64,000 nt of DNA from JAFECT01 sp036501825 (GTDB lineage Bacteria > Pseudomonadota > Alphaproteobacteria > Caulobacterales > Caulobacteraceae): contig DASXZP010000019.1 of the NCBI GenBank assembly GCA_036501825.1, forward strand, positions 57,734-121,733, read 5' to 3'. Within the stretch, counting starts at the first letter, position 1. The number at the start of each line of letters is the position of its first letter. A program made the translations under genes and the position numbers. Under the pieces are notes generated by a model, which searched no databases, was not told the DNA's origin, and saw only the letters and a list, made by a program, of their open reading frames with translations. Shown in pieces: positions 1 to 10,505 of this stretch.

Positions 1-1
1 G

Positions 2-442
2 ACGCTGTCGGAGATCAACGTCACGCCGCTGGTCGACGTGATGCTGGTGCTGCTGATCATCTTCATGATCTCCGCGCCGCTCCTGACCGCGGGCGTGCAG
101 GTCGAGCTGCCCAAGACCGAAGCGGGCGCCATCGAAAATCAGAGCGAGCCGATCACCATCACCATCCGCCGCGACGGGTCGATCTTCATCCAGGACAACG
201 CCGTCGCCTACGAGGGTCTCGGCCCGCGCCTCGACGCCATGGCGGCGGGTTCGCACGAGAAACCGATCTTTGTCCGCGCCGACGGCGGCGCGCCCTACGA
301 GGACGTGGCCAAGGTGATGGCCAAGCTGCAGGTCTCGGGTTTCACCAAAATCAATCTGATCACCGACACCACCGCGTCGAACCCGCCGGCCAAGGCTTCC
401 GACAACACGTCCGATTCCGACAAGAACGGCGCAAAGCCCTGA
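2..442 (+). CDS. tolR: TolR, Tol-Pal proton-channel subunit (5' truncated by window)
   Basis: This is the last 146 residues of TolR, the inner-membrane partner of TolQ that uses the proton gradient to drive the Tol-Pal envelope system during cell constriction. The visible part opens inside the family signature NVTPLVDVMLVLLIIFM, so the single membrane helix with its proton-carrying Asp is present, followed by a periplasmic domain of roughly 100 residues and a polar tail. The real start and tolQ lie left of the window. The stop is four bases before tolA, and tolB, pal and cpoB follow, which identifies it as TolR rather than a TonB-linked ExbD. Confidence 0.93.
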   Translation, partial: TLSEINVTPLVDVMLVLLIIFMISAPLLTAGVQVELPKTEAGAIENQSEPITITIRRDGSIFIQDNAVAYEGLGPRLDAMAAGSHEKPIFVRADGGAPYEDVAKVMAKLQVSGFTKINLITDTTASNPPAKASDNTSDSDKNGAKP

Positions 443-446
443 GGCG

Positions 447-1235
447 ATGCGGCAGTCCCTGGTCCCGGCCTGGCTCGTTTCGCTCCTGCTCCACGTGGGC
501 GTGGTGCTGCTGCTCGTCTATGTGAACTTCGGTCCGAAACTGCCGCCGCCGATCACCGGCGTGCCGGTGACGCTGGTAACCAGCGGACCGCCCGCTTCGG
601 TGCAGCCGGAACCCACGCCCGCCGCGCAGGAAACCGCGCCGCCGGCGCCGCCCGAACCCACCCCCGCGCCGCCGACGCCGCAACCTGTGCCCACGCCGGC
701 GAAGGAAACGCCCAAACCGCAACCGCAGGCCAAGCCGCCGGCGCCCGCGCCGACCAAGGCGGGCAAGACCAAGCCGACGCCGCCGCAAAAGCCGCAGGAA
801 CAGTCCCAGTCCAACTACGACCCGCTGGCCGCGGCGAGGAAGGCCTTCGGCTCGCCCGCGTCCGCGGCGCCTAGGAAGCTGCCGCCCGGCCCGAGGGCGG
901 GTCCGGCTCGCGTCGCTCCGACTGCCGCCCAGAGCGGCGCCGCGTTGAAGGGATTGGTGGACAAGATGGACCGGCTGTGGACCTTCGACTGTTCGATCTC
1001 GGGCAACCGCGACACCGTAATCCCAATCCACTTCGTACTCGGCCCCGACGGCCGCTTCGCCGACGGACCGACGGTGCAGAGCGGCGGATCGGCCCTGTTC
1101 GCCGGCGCCGCGCCCAGCGCCGTGCGGGCGCTGAAAGCGGGTCAGCCCTATTCCACCGACGAGGTCCCAGCAGAGTATCGGAACCAGGGCATCACCATAA
1201 ACTTCAAGACGAAGGACGCATGCGCGCACCGATGA
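447..1235 (+). CDS. tolA: TolA, envelope-spanning Tol protein
   Basis: TolA links the TolQR motor to Pal and TolB across the periplasm. The 262-residue product has an N-terminal membrane anchor (residues 7-25), a long Pro/Ala/Lys-rich periplasmic stretch (about 45-125) in place of the helical Ala/Lys/Glu domain of enteric TolA, and a compact C-terminal domain (about 165-262) with two Cys (in FDCS and KDAC) of the TolA/TonB C-terminal type. It follows tolR by four bases and overlaps the next gene by ATGA. The low-complexity middle makes it poorly alignable, so the assignment rests on the anchor, the C-terminal domain and the operon position. Confidence 0.85.
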   Translation: MRQSLVPAWLVSLLLHVGVVLLLVYVNFGPKLPPPITGVPVTLVTSGPPASVQPEPTPAAQETAPPAPPEPTPAPPTPQPVPTPAKETPKPQPQAKPPAPAPTKAGKTKPTPPQKPQEQSQSNYDPLAAARKAFGSPASAAPRKLPPGPRAGPARVAPTAAQSGAALKGLVDKMDRLWTFDCSISGNRDTVIPIHFVLGPDGRFADGPTVQSGGSALFAGAAPSAVRALKAGQPYSTDEVPAEYRNQGITINFKTKDACAHR

Positions 1236-1660
1236 TCTCCCGGCGCTCCGCTCTTGCGGTTGCTGTCATCCTGGCGAGCAGCGCGACAGATGTGTCGTGG
1301 GCACAGACGCCGCCGTTCGACCCTGTCGCTAAGAAGTATGGTGGTCCGCCGCGTCTGGCTCCCAGCCCGCTGCCTTTGCAGGCCTTCGTGGCGAAGACGG
1401 AGAGGCTTTGGGCTTTCGACTGTTCGGACCCCGGCAACCGTGACCGCGTCATCCGAATCCGTTTCGTGGTCGGCGCCGACGGCCGTTTCTCCGATGGGCC
1501 GACGGTACTCGGCACTGAACCGACGGTCCCGGCGGCGGAGGACGCCATCCGGGTCCTGCTCGCGGGCCAACCCTATTCCGCCGATGAGGTTCCGCTCGCG
1601 TATCGGTACAAGGGAATTACCGTCAATTTCCACACTAAAGACGTCTGTGCCGCAAAATGA
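1232..1660 (+). CDS. Free-standing TolA C-terminal-domain-like secreted protein (tandem duplicate)
   Basis: A 142-residue protein with a Sec-type signal peptide (ending near SWA, about residue 24) followed almost directly by a copy of the TolA C-terminal domain. Shared landmarks with the preceding gene are RLW-FDCS, GNRD-VI-I-FV, DGRF-DGPTV, AGQPYS-DEVP, Y--GIT-NF-TKD-C, including both cysteines. The ATG used here overlaps the tolA stop as ATGA. An in-frame ATG at 1220 would only add four residues. It lacks an anchor and a linker, so it should be a soluble periplasmic protein. Its role is not known to me; it could compete with TolA for TolB/Pal or be a dedicated partner. Confidence 0.8.
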   Translation: MISRRSALAVAVILASSATDVSWAQTPPFDPVAKKYGGPPRLAPSPLPLQAFVAKTERLWAFDCSDPGNRDRVIRIRFVVGADGRFSDGPTVLGTEPTVPAAEDAIRVLLAGQPYSADEVPLAYRYKGITVNFHTKDVCAAK

Positions 1661-1773
1661 CCCGTCGAATCTTCGCCTTGTTCAACCCGCAAAACGCTGA
1701 AGGCGGTTATAGTCGCCCCAGCTCTACCATTGTCGGCTCTACCGTTGCCGCCCGGCCTAAGGACCGCCCCGCC

Positions 1774-3078
1774 ATGCGTCTTCGCATCCTGTTCGTCGCC
1801 GTGGCCGCCGTGTTGATGGTGCTCGACACCTCGCCGCGGGGCGCTGAGGCCGACATCGTCGTCGACGTGAACCAGGGCACGATCCAGCCCATGCCGATCG
1901 CCATCGCGCCGTTCGCGGGCGAGCACGGCGCCGACATCGCCCAGGTGGTGTCCGCCGACCTCGAACGCTCGGGCTATTTCAAACCGATCGATCCGGCCGC
2001 CTACATCGAGAAGAACCTCGACGCCAACGTGCGGCCCCAGTTCGACCAGTGGAAGGCGATCAACGCTCAGGCCCTGGTCGACGGCGCCGGCACCATGGAC
2101 AGCGACGGGCGCCTGCGCGTCGCGTTCCGCCTTTGGGACATCCCCGGCGGGCAGGAGCTGACCGACACCTCGACCAGCTACACCGCGACGCCGGAAAACT
2201 GGCGCCGCATCGCGCACAAGATCGCCGACAAGGTGTTCGAGAAGATCACCGGCCAGAAGGGCTTCTTCGACACCCGCGTCGTGTTCGTCGCCGAAAGCGG
2301 CCCGCGCGGCCATCGCGTGAAGCGCCTCGCCATCATGGACCAGGACGGCGCCAATCCGCAGTACCTGACCTCAGGCGCCTCGCAGGTGCTCACGCCGCAC
2401 TATTCGTCGAACGGCCAGGAAGTCACTTACATGACTCTGTCCGACAACCAGACCGAAATTCACCTCTTGAACCTCGAGACCACGCGCTCAGAATCGCTGG
2501 GCCACATCTCGGGGCTGGTGTTCTCGCCGCGGTTTTCGCCGGACGGCGAACGCGTCGCCTATTCGCAGACCATCAACGGCAACACCGACATCTGGGTGAT
2601 GGATCTGCGCACCCAGGCGAAGACGCGCCTGACCACCGACCCGGGCATCGACACCTCGCCGTCGTTCTCGCCGGACGGACGGCGCATCGTGTTCAACTCG
2701 GACCGTTCGGGTTCGCCGCAGATCTATGTGATGAACCTCGAAGGGTCAGGCGTGCGGCGCATCTCGCAAGGCGGCGGCCGCTACAATACGCCGGTCTGGA
2801 GCCCGACCGGCGACCTGATCGCCTTCACCAAACAGGAAGGCGGCGGCTTCTCCATCGGCATCATGGCGCCCGACGGCGGCGGCGAGAAAATCCTCTCGAC
2901 CAGTTATTTCGAAGAGGGGCCGACCTGGGCCCCCAACGGCCGCTACATCATGTTCCACCGTCAGGCCCAGGGCGGCGCGCCGCACCTGTGGATGGTCGAT
3001 GTGACCGGCCGGGTCTCGCGCCCGGCGCCCTACACGCTGGACGCCTCCGACCCTGCCTGGTCGCCCATGCTGCAGTAG
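1774..3078 (+). CDS. tolB: TolB, periplasmic beta-propeller of Tol-Pal
   Basis: TolB is the periplasmic component that binds Pal and TolA. The 434-residue product has a signal peptide (about 1-27, ending AEA), an N-terminal alpha/beta domain, and a C-terminal six-bladed propeller seen as repeated FSPDG-type blades (SPRFSPDGERVAYS, SPSFSPDGRRIVFNSDRSG, PVWSPTGDLIAF, PTWAPNGRYIMF, DPAWSPM). The length is normal. The ATG chosen gives a proper signal sequence; in-frame sequence upstream of it is not conserved-looking. It is separated by 113 bases from the gene before and lies between tolA and pal as in most proteobacteria. Confidence 0.95.
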   Translation: MRLRILFVAVAAVLMVLDTSPRGAEADIVVDVNQGTIQPMPIAIAPFAGEHGADIAQVVSADLERSGYFKPIDPAAYIEKNLDANVRPQFDQWKAINAQALVDGAGTMDSDGRLRVAFRLWDIPGGQELTDTSTSYTATPENWRRIAHKIADKVFEKITGQKGFFDTRVVFVAESGPRGHRVKRLAIMDQDGANPQYLTSGASQVLTPHYSSNGQEVTYMTLSDNQTEIHLLNLETTRSESLGHISGLVFSPRFSPDGERVAYSQTINGNTDIWVMDLRTQAKTRLTTDPGIDTSPSFSPDGRRIVFNSDRSGSPQIYVMNLEGSGVRRISQGGGRYNTPVWSPTGDLIAFTKQEGGGFSIGIMAPDGGGEKILSTSYFEEGPTWAPNGRYIMFHRQAQGGAPHLWMVDVTGRVSRPAPYTLDASDPAWSPMLQ

Positions 3079-3222
3079 GGCGCCCCGCACGCGTCTTCGT
3101 AAGGCCGACGTAAGCGTTGCGATACGACGCCTGTTGGGTGAATTTGGAACCGCGGACGGAATTTCGGGGCTTTAGTGGCTTGGAACGTCCGTCAACGGAC
3201 CAGCCCTGACTGAGGTGTGAGG

Positions 3223-3774
3223 ATGATCGCAAACCGGCAAATCATGCGCGCCGCCCTAGTGGCGCTCGCCCTGGCGTCCCTGGCCGCCTGCGCCTCCAAA
3301 CCCAAGCCCGTCCCGGCGACGGGCCCGACCTCCGGCGGCGAGACCTATACCGCCCCGTCGAGCGGCGGCTCCGGCCCGGTGACCTCCAGCGCCGAGACGC
3401 CGCTGCCCGGCTCCGAGCGGGACTTCGTGATCAACGCCGGCGACCGGGTCTATTTCGACCTCGACCAGTACAATGTCCGCCCCGACGCGGCCCCGGTGCT
3501 CGAGGCCCAGGCCGCCTGGCTCAACCGCTACCGCGCGGTCCGTATCCGCATCGAAGGCAACTGCGACGAGCGCGGCACGCGGGAATACAATTTCGCCCTG
3601 GGCGCCCGGCGCGCCCAGTCGGTGCGGGACTTCCTGGTCAGCCGCGGCGTCGATCCCTCACGCATCGAGGTGATCTCCTACGGCAAGGAGCGCCCGATCG
3701 ACCCGGGTTCGGGCGAGGACGCCTGGGCCCACAACCGCAACGGCCACACCCAGATCACGTCCGGGGCGCGCTAA
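3223..3774 (+). CDS. pal: Pal, peptidoglycan-associated outer-membrane lipoprotein
   Basis: Pal anchors the outer membrane to peptidoglycan. The 183-residue protein has a lipoprotein signal with lipobox LAAC (Cys at about residue 23), a Gly/Ser/Pro-rich linker, and an OmpA-like domain with the peptidoglycan-binding pattern EGNCDERGTREYN-ALG-RRA followed by DP-RIEVISYGKERP. The ATG is preferred over a GTG two codons upstream because GAGG lies at good distance. A 144-base gap separates it from tolB, so it may have its own promoter. Confidence 0.95.
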   Translation: MIANRQIMRAALVALALASLAACASKPKPVPATGPTSGGETYTAPSSGGSGPVTSSAETPLPGSERDFVINAGDRVYFDLDQYNVRPDAAPVLEAQAAWLNRYRAVRIRIEGNCDERGTREYNFALGARRAQSVRDFLVSRGVDPSRIEVISYGKERPIDPGSGEDAWAHNRNGHTQITSGAR

Positions 3775-3889
3775 CGCGCGCGCATGGCGGGTTGGACAAC
3801 GGGGCCCTGCGGCGAGAGATCGGCGCAGGGTCTTTTCTTGCGTGGCCGCACGCCGCATTGTGGCCAGAGATCGTGTGGATGGTGAGGCC

Positions 3890-4825
3890 ATGATTTCCCA
3901 GAGACTTTTGTCGGGCCGCATTTTGCCCGCGGTGCTGGCGAGCGCCCTGCTGCTGGCGACCGGCGCGTCCGTCCCGGCGCTCGGCCAGGATTCCGGCCCC
4001 CAGGCCCAGACCCCGCCGCCCGCGGGCATCGAGTGGGACAAGAAGCGGCTCGACCGGCTGGAGCGCGCCGTCGAGCGGCTGGAAAACACCATCGCGCGGA
4101 TCAAGCCGGACCGTGCGCCGCCGAACCTGGTCGAGCCCGATCCGGAGGTGGTGGCGCTGGAGGCGCGCGCCGACGAACTGACCGCGCGGATCGGCGATCT
4201 GGAATCGGCGCTGCGCAAGGTCAACGCCGACCTCGACACCGCCAACATCGACCTGGACAAGAGCCACAAGGCCATCGCCGACGCGCGCGCCGCCAACGAT
4301 ACGCTGGGCCAGCGCGTGACCCTGCTCGAAGCCAAGATGGCGGACATGGAAAAGGCCCAGGCTGCGGCCGCCGCCGCAGCAGCAGCGGCGCAAACGCCGG
4401 CGCCTGACGGCGCGACCGGCGCCCAGCCCAGCGGCGACTCCGCCGCCGAGTTCAAGAACGCCATGTCGCTGATGACCAACGGCGACTATACCGGCGCGTC
4501 CGGCGCCTTCACCGCCTTCGTGGCGAAATGGCCCGCGGCGCCGGAGACGCCGGAGGCGCACTATCGCTTGGCGGAAACCTTCTACATCCGCGACGAGCAG
4601 GACAAGTCGGCGGTGGAGTACGCTGCGTCGCTGCAGGGCTGGCCGCGCGCCAAGTGGGCGCCGGACGCCACGGTGAAACTCGCCCAGGCCTTCGCCAACA
4701 TCGGCCGCAACAAGGATGCGTGCGCGACGCTGGGCGAACTGGAGCGCCACTACGCCAAGGACGCCACCGCCTCGGTGAAGTCGCGCGCCGCGGCGGTGAA
4801 GACCCAGGCCAAGTGCGGGCGCTAG
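3890..4825 (+). CDS. cpoB: CpoB/YbgF, Tol-Pal associated periplasmic TPR protein
   Basis: CpoB coordinates peptidoglycan synthesis with outer-membrane constriction through Tol-Pal. The 311-residue product has a signal peptide (about 1-33), a long N-terminal coiled coil with heptad-like Leu/Ile spacing (about 50-160) that trimerises in homologues, an Ala-rich hinge of eight or more alanines, and a C-terminal TPR domain (about 185-310) starting at FKNAMSLMTNGDYTGA. It is the last gene of the tol cluster on this strand. The ATG was chosen because it starts a normal signal sequence; a GTG 48 bases upstream would bury it. Confidence 0.9.
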   Translation: MISQRLLSGRILPAVLASALLLATGASVPALGQDSGPQAQTPPPAGIEWDKKRLDRLERAVERLENTIARIKPDRAPPNLVEPDPEVVALEARADELTARIGDLESALRKVNADLDTANIDLDKSHKAIADARAANDTLGQRVTLLEAKMADMEKAQAAAAAAAAAAQTPAPDGATGAQPSGDSAAEFKNAMSLMTNGDYTGASGAFTAFVAKWPAAPETPEAHYRLAETFYIRDEQDKSAVEYAASLQGWPRAKWAPDATVKLAQAFANIGRNKDACATLGELERHYAKDATASVKSRAAAVKTQAKCGR

Positions 4826-4898
4826 TCCTGAAGCTGTTTGCCGGCGCTCGTCAGTCCGCGCCGGCGCGAGAATTTTAGAGGCCGTCGTCAACTCACGT

Positions 4899-5054
4899 CC
4901 CTTCTCCCGGTTGGGAGAAGGTGGTCCGAAGGACCGGATGTGGGATTACGCCGTCAGCCGTGTGAAGCGCCTTCATCAACCGCGAGCTTTGTTCTGTGCC
5001 GTCCCTAGCCCACATCCGTCGCTTCGCGACACCTTCTCCCGACCGGGAGAAGGG
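4899..5054. repeat. Inverted pair of 46-base palindromic repeats with covarying hairpins
   Basis: Two 46-base arms (4899-4944 and 5009-5054) face each other across 64 bases. Each arm contains two hairpins: CTTCTCCC-GG-GGGAGAAG, then an inner one that reads GGTCCGAAGGACC in the left arm and GTCGCGAAGCGAC in the right arm. The inner stems differ in sequence yet both are perfectly self-complementary. The pair lies between cpoB and tilS; the right arm ends one base before the likely tilS start and supplies its GGAG ribosome-binding site. Confidence 0.85.
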
Positions 5055-5055
5055 C

Positions 5056-6348
5056 GTGCCGTGCGAGTCCGAAGTGAGTGAAGGCTTGAACAACCACGTC
5101 CATGCGATCCTCGACCGCCGTCTCAGCCGCGACGTTTCGGCGCCCATTGCCGTTGCGCTGTCCGGCGGCGGCGACTCGCTCGCGTTGCTGACGCTCGCTG
5201 CGGACTGGGCCAAGACGCGCGGCCGTAAACTCATCGCGCTCACCGTCGATCACCGGGTGCAGGCGGACAGTGCACGTTGGAGTGCATTTGCGCGCGACGC
5301 GGCGCTGCGCGTGGGCGCCGAGTGGCGCGGGCTCGTTTGGGAAGGCGAGAAGCCCGCAACCGGACTGCAGGCCGCCGCGCGGGGTGCGCGTCACGCGCTG
5401 ATCGCCGAGGCCGCGCGCGACGCCGGCGGCTGCGTCGTGTTGTTCGGTCACACACGCGACGACGTACTGGAAGCCGACCGCATGCGCGCGGAGGGCTCGA
5501 CGCTTGGTCATGTGCGCGAATGGTCGCCGTCGCCGGCGTGGCCGCAAGGACGCGACGTGTTCCTGCTGCGGCCGCTGCTCGATGTAAGCCGCGCCGCGTT
5601 GCGCGCGCATCTGACGTCCCGCGGTCTCGACTGGATCGATGATCCCGCCAACGCCGACCTTCGCTACGCCCGCAGCCGCGCGCGCGCCGCGCTGCAGACG
5701 ACGGACGCCGTCGACCTCGGCCACGAACCGGACGCCGCCGTGACGCGCGCCGCGCAAGCCGCGCGGGTGGACGCCGCCGGCGTGATCTCCTGGCCCCGGC
5801 CGAAACCGGCGCCTCGCGCCTTCCTTGCCGCAGCCCTGCTGTGCGCCTCGGGGGGCGAGCGGCCGCCGCGGGGGGATCAGCTCGAGCGTCTGGCCGGCCG
5901 GTTGGACGGCGGCGGGGCTTTCACCGCGACCCTGCGGGGAGCCCGGATCGAGGCGGACGCGGCCGAGGTGCGGGTCGTGCGCGACGCGGGCGAGACGGCG
6001 CGGGGCGGGCTGGCCCCCCTGCGGCTAACCCCGGGCCAGGCCTCGATCTGGGACGGACGGTTCGAAATCACCGCCGATGGGGGCGGCGAAATCCGCCCGC
6101 TGAAGGGCCTGGCGGCGGCGCTGTCCCATCCGGAACGCCAGGAAATCCTTGGCTTTTCGCCCCAGGCCCGCCCGGGGCTGCCGGTGCTGATCGCCCAACC
6201 CGGCGCGAGCCCCGTTCTTGCAGCGAAGGCGGCGTGGGTCCGGGTCCTGGCGGGGCCCAGGCTCGGGGCCGCCTGCGGCCTCGTCGCACAGGAGGCGGAT
6301 ATCGCCGTCATGTCGCGTGGCGCCGATGGGGGCGCTTCCCTATGTTGA
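5056..6348 (+). CDS. tilS: TilS, tRNA(Ile)-lysidine synthetase
   Basis: TilS attaches lysine to C34 of tRNA(Ile)CAU so that it reads AUA instead of AUG; it is normally essential. The 430-residue product carries the PP-loop SGGGDS (about residues 35-40), the HTRDD motif and the WIDDPANADLRYARSR segment typical of the family, then a C-terminal domain. A longer reading from 4996 adds 20 residues translated from the adjoining repeat, so I chose the GTG at 5056, which has GGAG six bases upstream; a GTG at 5074 is possible. ftsH follows after 37 bases. Confidence 0.9.
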   Translation: MPCESEVSEGLNNHVHAILDRRLSRDVSAPIAVALSGGGDSLALLTLAADWAKTRGRKLIALTVDHRVQADSARWSAFARDAALRVGAEWRGLVWEGEKPATGLQAAARGARHALIAEAARDAGGCVVLFGHTRDDVLEADRMRAEGSTLGHVREWSPSPAWPQGRDVFLLRPLLDVSRAALRAHLTSRGLDWIDDPANADLRYARSRARAALQTTDAVDLGHEPDAAVTRAAQAARVDAAGVISWPRPKPAPRAFLAAALLCASGGERPPRGDQLERLAGRLDGGGAFTATLRGARIEADAAEVRVVRDAGETARGGLAPLRLTPGQASIWDGRFEITADGGGEIRPLKGLAAALSHPERQEILGFSPQARPGLPVLIAQPGASPVLAAKAAWVRVLAGPRLGAACGLVAQEADIAVMSRGADGGASLC

Positions 6349-6385
6349 TCGAGGCGTCTCCCTGCGCCCAGTGGTCGAGGACGGA

Positions 6386-8313
<1,928 letters not shown>

Positions 8314-8317
<4 letters not shown>

Positions 8318-9126
8318 GCGCGCGTATTGGTCCACTGATTATGGGGGTGGTAAACGTCACCCCCGACAGTTTCTCCGACGGCGGCCGCTTCTTCGATGAA
8401 GCGGCCGCTGTTGCGCGGGGGCATAAGCTGGCCGCCGACGGCGCGAACATCCTCGACGTGGGCGGCGAGAGCACGCGCCCGGGCGCGGAGCCGGTGAGCG
8501 AAGCCGACGAGATCGCGCGCGTGGTTCCGGTGATCGAGAAGCTGCGCGCGGGCTGCAACGCCGCGATCTCCATCGACACCATGAAGCCCAAGGTCGCGCG
8601 CGCGGCGATGGCGGCGGGGGCGTCGATCTGGAACGACGTGACCTCGCTGGGAGGGTCGCCGGACAGCGCGAAGGTCGCCGCCGATCTCGGCTGCGGCGTC
8701 ATCCTGATGCACATGCAGGGCGAACCCCGCACCATGCAGACCGATCCGCGCTACGACGACGTGGTGTGCGAAGTGGGGGATGAACTCGTGATGCGCGCGG
8801 AGGTCGCGATGGCCGCCGGCGTCGCGCGCGAAAACATCTGGCTCGACCCGGGGATCGGCTTCGGCAAGACGCTGACGCACAACTTGGCGCTCCTGAAACA
8901 CCTCGGCGCGTTGACGGCGCGCGGCTTCCCGGTAGTGCTGGGCGTCAGCCGCAAGAGCTTTCTGAAAACGATCGACCCGACGGCGGAGAGTGCGGACGAC
9001 CGCCTGGGCGGGTCGCTATCGGCCGCTCTGTGGGGCGCGGCGAACGGCGCGCACGTGCTGCGCGTTCATGATGTCCGCGAGACGCGCCAAGCGTTGGAGA
9101 CGTGGCGGCGGATCGAGGGCGCGTAG
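8314..9126 (+). CDS. folP: Dihydropteroate synthase
   Basis: FolP condenses p-aminobenzoate with hydroxymethyl-dihydropterin pyrophosphate in folate synthesis and is the sulfonamide target. The 270-residue TIM-barrel protein shows both family signatures: VNVTPDSFSDGG near the N-terminus and DVGGESTRPGAEPV (about 46-59), plus SIDTMKP, DPGIGFGKT and GVSRKS. The GTG start overlaps the ftsH stop as GTGA, implying translational coupling. The start lies only a few residues before the first conserved strand, which is normal for short family members. Confidence 0.95.
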
Positions 9127-9140
9127 GTCCAACAACAAGT

Positions 9141-9276
9141 CCGTCACCCTCGGGCTTGTCCCGAGGGCCCATCGTTCAGCTTGCATGAAGGACTGTGTAA
9201 GGGCGCGCGCGAACCTGCTGCGGCCCGCGCTATCGACACCTGCCATGGGCCCTCGGGACAAGCCCGAGGGTGACGG
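9141..9276. repeat. Perfect 32-base inverted repeat (9141-9172 and 9245-9276)
   Basis: The two arms are exact reverse complements over 32 bases, separated by 72 bases. Each arm is itself a hairpin (CCCTCGGG-CTTGT-CCCGAGGG). The pair sits between the folP stop and the stop of the convergent hypothetical gene at 9309. It resembles REP/BIME-type elements in layout and could act as a two-way terminator. Confidence 0.85.
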
Positions 9277-9308
9277 AAATAATAGAACGTGAGGGTTGGG
9301 CGCCCGCC

Positions 9309-9638
9309 CTAAACCGCCAGCTGGTCTTTGTGGGTGATGGTCCAGGTGGAGAAGTAGTCGGGGTCTTCGATTTCTTCGCCGGTGGTTTCCAGCTTGTAGA
9401 GACCCGGGCGCGCGGCGACGAAGGGCGAGAGTTCACCGGGGAGAGCGAGTTTGGTGCCGGTGCGGATGCCCATGCAGTCGATGAAGATGCCGTTCTTCTG
9501 ATCGACCGACTCGATGCGGCCGAAGGCATGCTCGAGCAGCAGCTGCTTGCCGCGCGCGTCCACGTGCTGGAGCTCGACCAGCGTCAGCTTGCCGACCAGC
9601 ATCGCGTCGGCGTTTTCCCAGGTGATCGTATCCGGCAC
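9309..9638 (-). CDS. Conserved-looking hypothetical protein, 109 aa
   Basis: I do not recognise a family. The 109-residue product is soluble, slightly acidic and without signal or membrane segment, and it contains mixed strand-like stretches (MLVGKLTLVELQHVDARGK, KNGIFIDCMGIRTGTKLALPGE). The GTG start is weak; an ATG at residue 13 is an alternative. It is transcribed against folP and divergently from thiD, 36 bases away, so the two may share a promoter region. GC3 is high as in the neighbours, which supports real coding. Confidence 0.6.
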   Translation of the reverse strand: MPDTITWENADAMLVGKLTLVELQHVDARGKQLLLEHAFGRIESVDQKNGIFIDCMGIRTGTKLALPGELSPFVAARPGLYKLETTGEEIEDPDYFSTWTITHKDQLAV

Positions 9639-9674
9639 TCGCGGCGGTCCTTCTCAGGGGGTCTCTCCAGCGAT

Positions 9675-10505
9675 ATGCCACGGCTCATGGGCCCGAAAAA
9701 AGCAAAGAATGCAAAAGGCCGGGTTCTGGCGATTGGGGGGTCCGACCCCGGGGCCGGGGCCGGGGTCCAGGCTGACCTGAAGTCCGTGGGCGCGCTCGGC
9801 GGCTATGCGCTCACCGCCATCACCGCCGTCACCGTCCAGGACACCAAGGGCGTGCGCCAGGTTTTCCAGGTCCCGGCCCGGGTCGTGGACGCCCAGGCGC
9901 GGGTCGTGCTGGCCGATATCGGGGCCGATGCGGTGAAGACCGGCATGCTGGGTTCAGCCGAGACGGTGCGGGCGGTGGCGGGCCTGCTGGAAGGCCCGGC
10001 GAAGCGGTTACCCGTGGTGGTCGATCCGGTGCTGGCCTCGACCTCCGGCGCGGCCCTGCTGGAGCCCGGCGCGCTGAAGCTGTTCCGCAGCCGGCTTATT
10101 CCCCTGGCCACGGTGATCACCCCCAACCTGCCCGAAGCGCAGGCCCTGACCGGCATCGCCTGCGACACCCTCGACGACCGGCGCCGCGCGGCCGAGGCGC
10201 TGCTGGCCATGGGCGCCCAGGCGGTGCTGGTGAAGGGTGGCCACGCCAAGGGCGGCATGGTCGTGGACCTGCTGGTCACGCCCGATGGCGAGACCCTGTT
10301 CGAGGGCCCGCGCCTGAAGACGCGCCACACCCACGGCACCGGCTGCACCCTGGCGTCGGCGATCGCGACCGGCCTCGCCTTCGGCCTGCCGCTGGTCGAG
10401 GCGGTAAGCCAGGCCTGGGCCTATACGGCGGAGGCGATCCGCCAGGCGCCGGGGCTCGGCAAGGGCCACGGGCCGCTCGGACACGATTGGCGCACGCGGC
10501 CATGA
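9675..10505 (+). CDS. thiD: ThiD, hydroxymethylpyrimidine/phosphomethylpyrimidine kinase
   Basis: ThiD phosphorylates HMP and HMP-P in thiamine synthesis. The 276-residue ribokinase-fold protein shows the N-terminal substrate motif GSDPGAGAGVQADLK (about 20-34) and the C-terminal PfkB-type anion-hole motif HGTGCTLASAIA (about 218-229). The ATG at 9675 leaves a short basic N-terminal tail; an ATG four codons later is also possible. The gene ends with an ATGA overlap into the nucleotidyltransferase-like gene. I saw no TPP riboswitch in the short upstream region. Confidence 0.93.
   Translation: MPRLMGPKKAKNAKGRVLAIGGSDPGAGAGVQADLKSVGALGGYALTAITAVTVQDTKGVRQVFQVPARVVDAQARVVLADIGADAVKTGMLGSAETVRAVAGLLEGPAKRLPVVVDPVLASTSGAALLEPGALKLFRSRLIPLATVITPNLPEAQALTGIACDTLDDRRRAAEALLAMGAQAVLVKGGHAKGGMVVDLLVTPDGETLFEGPRLKTRHTHGTGCTLASAIATGLAFGLPLVEAVSQAWAYTAEAIRQAPGLGKGHGPLGHDWRTRP

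Noticed and set aside
4996..5055. N-terminal extension of TilS by 20 residues
   Set aside because: The extension is the translation of a hairpin repeat and precedes a better-placed GTG with its own ribosome site.
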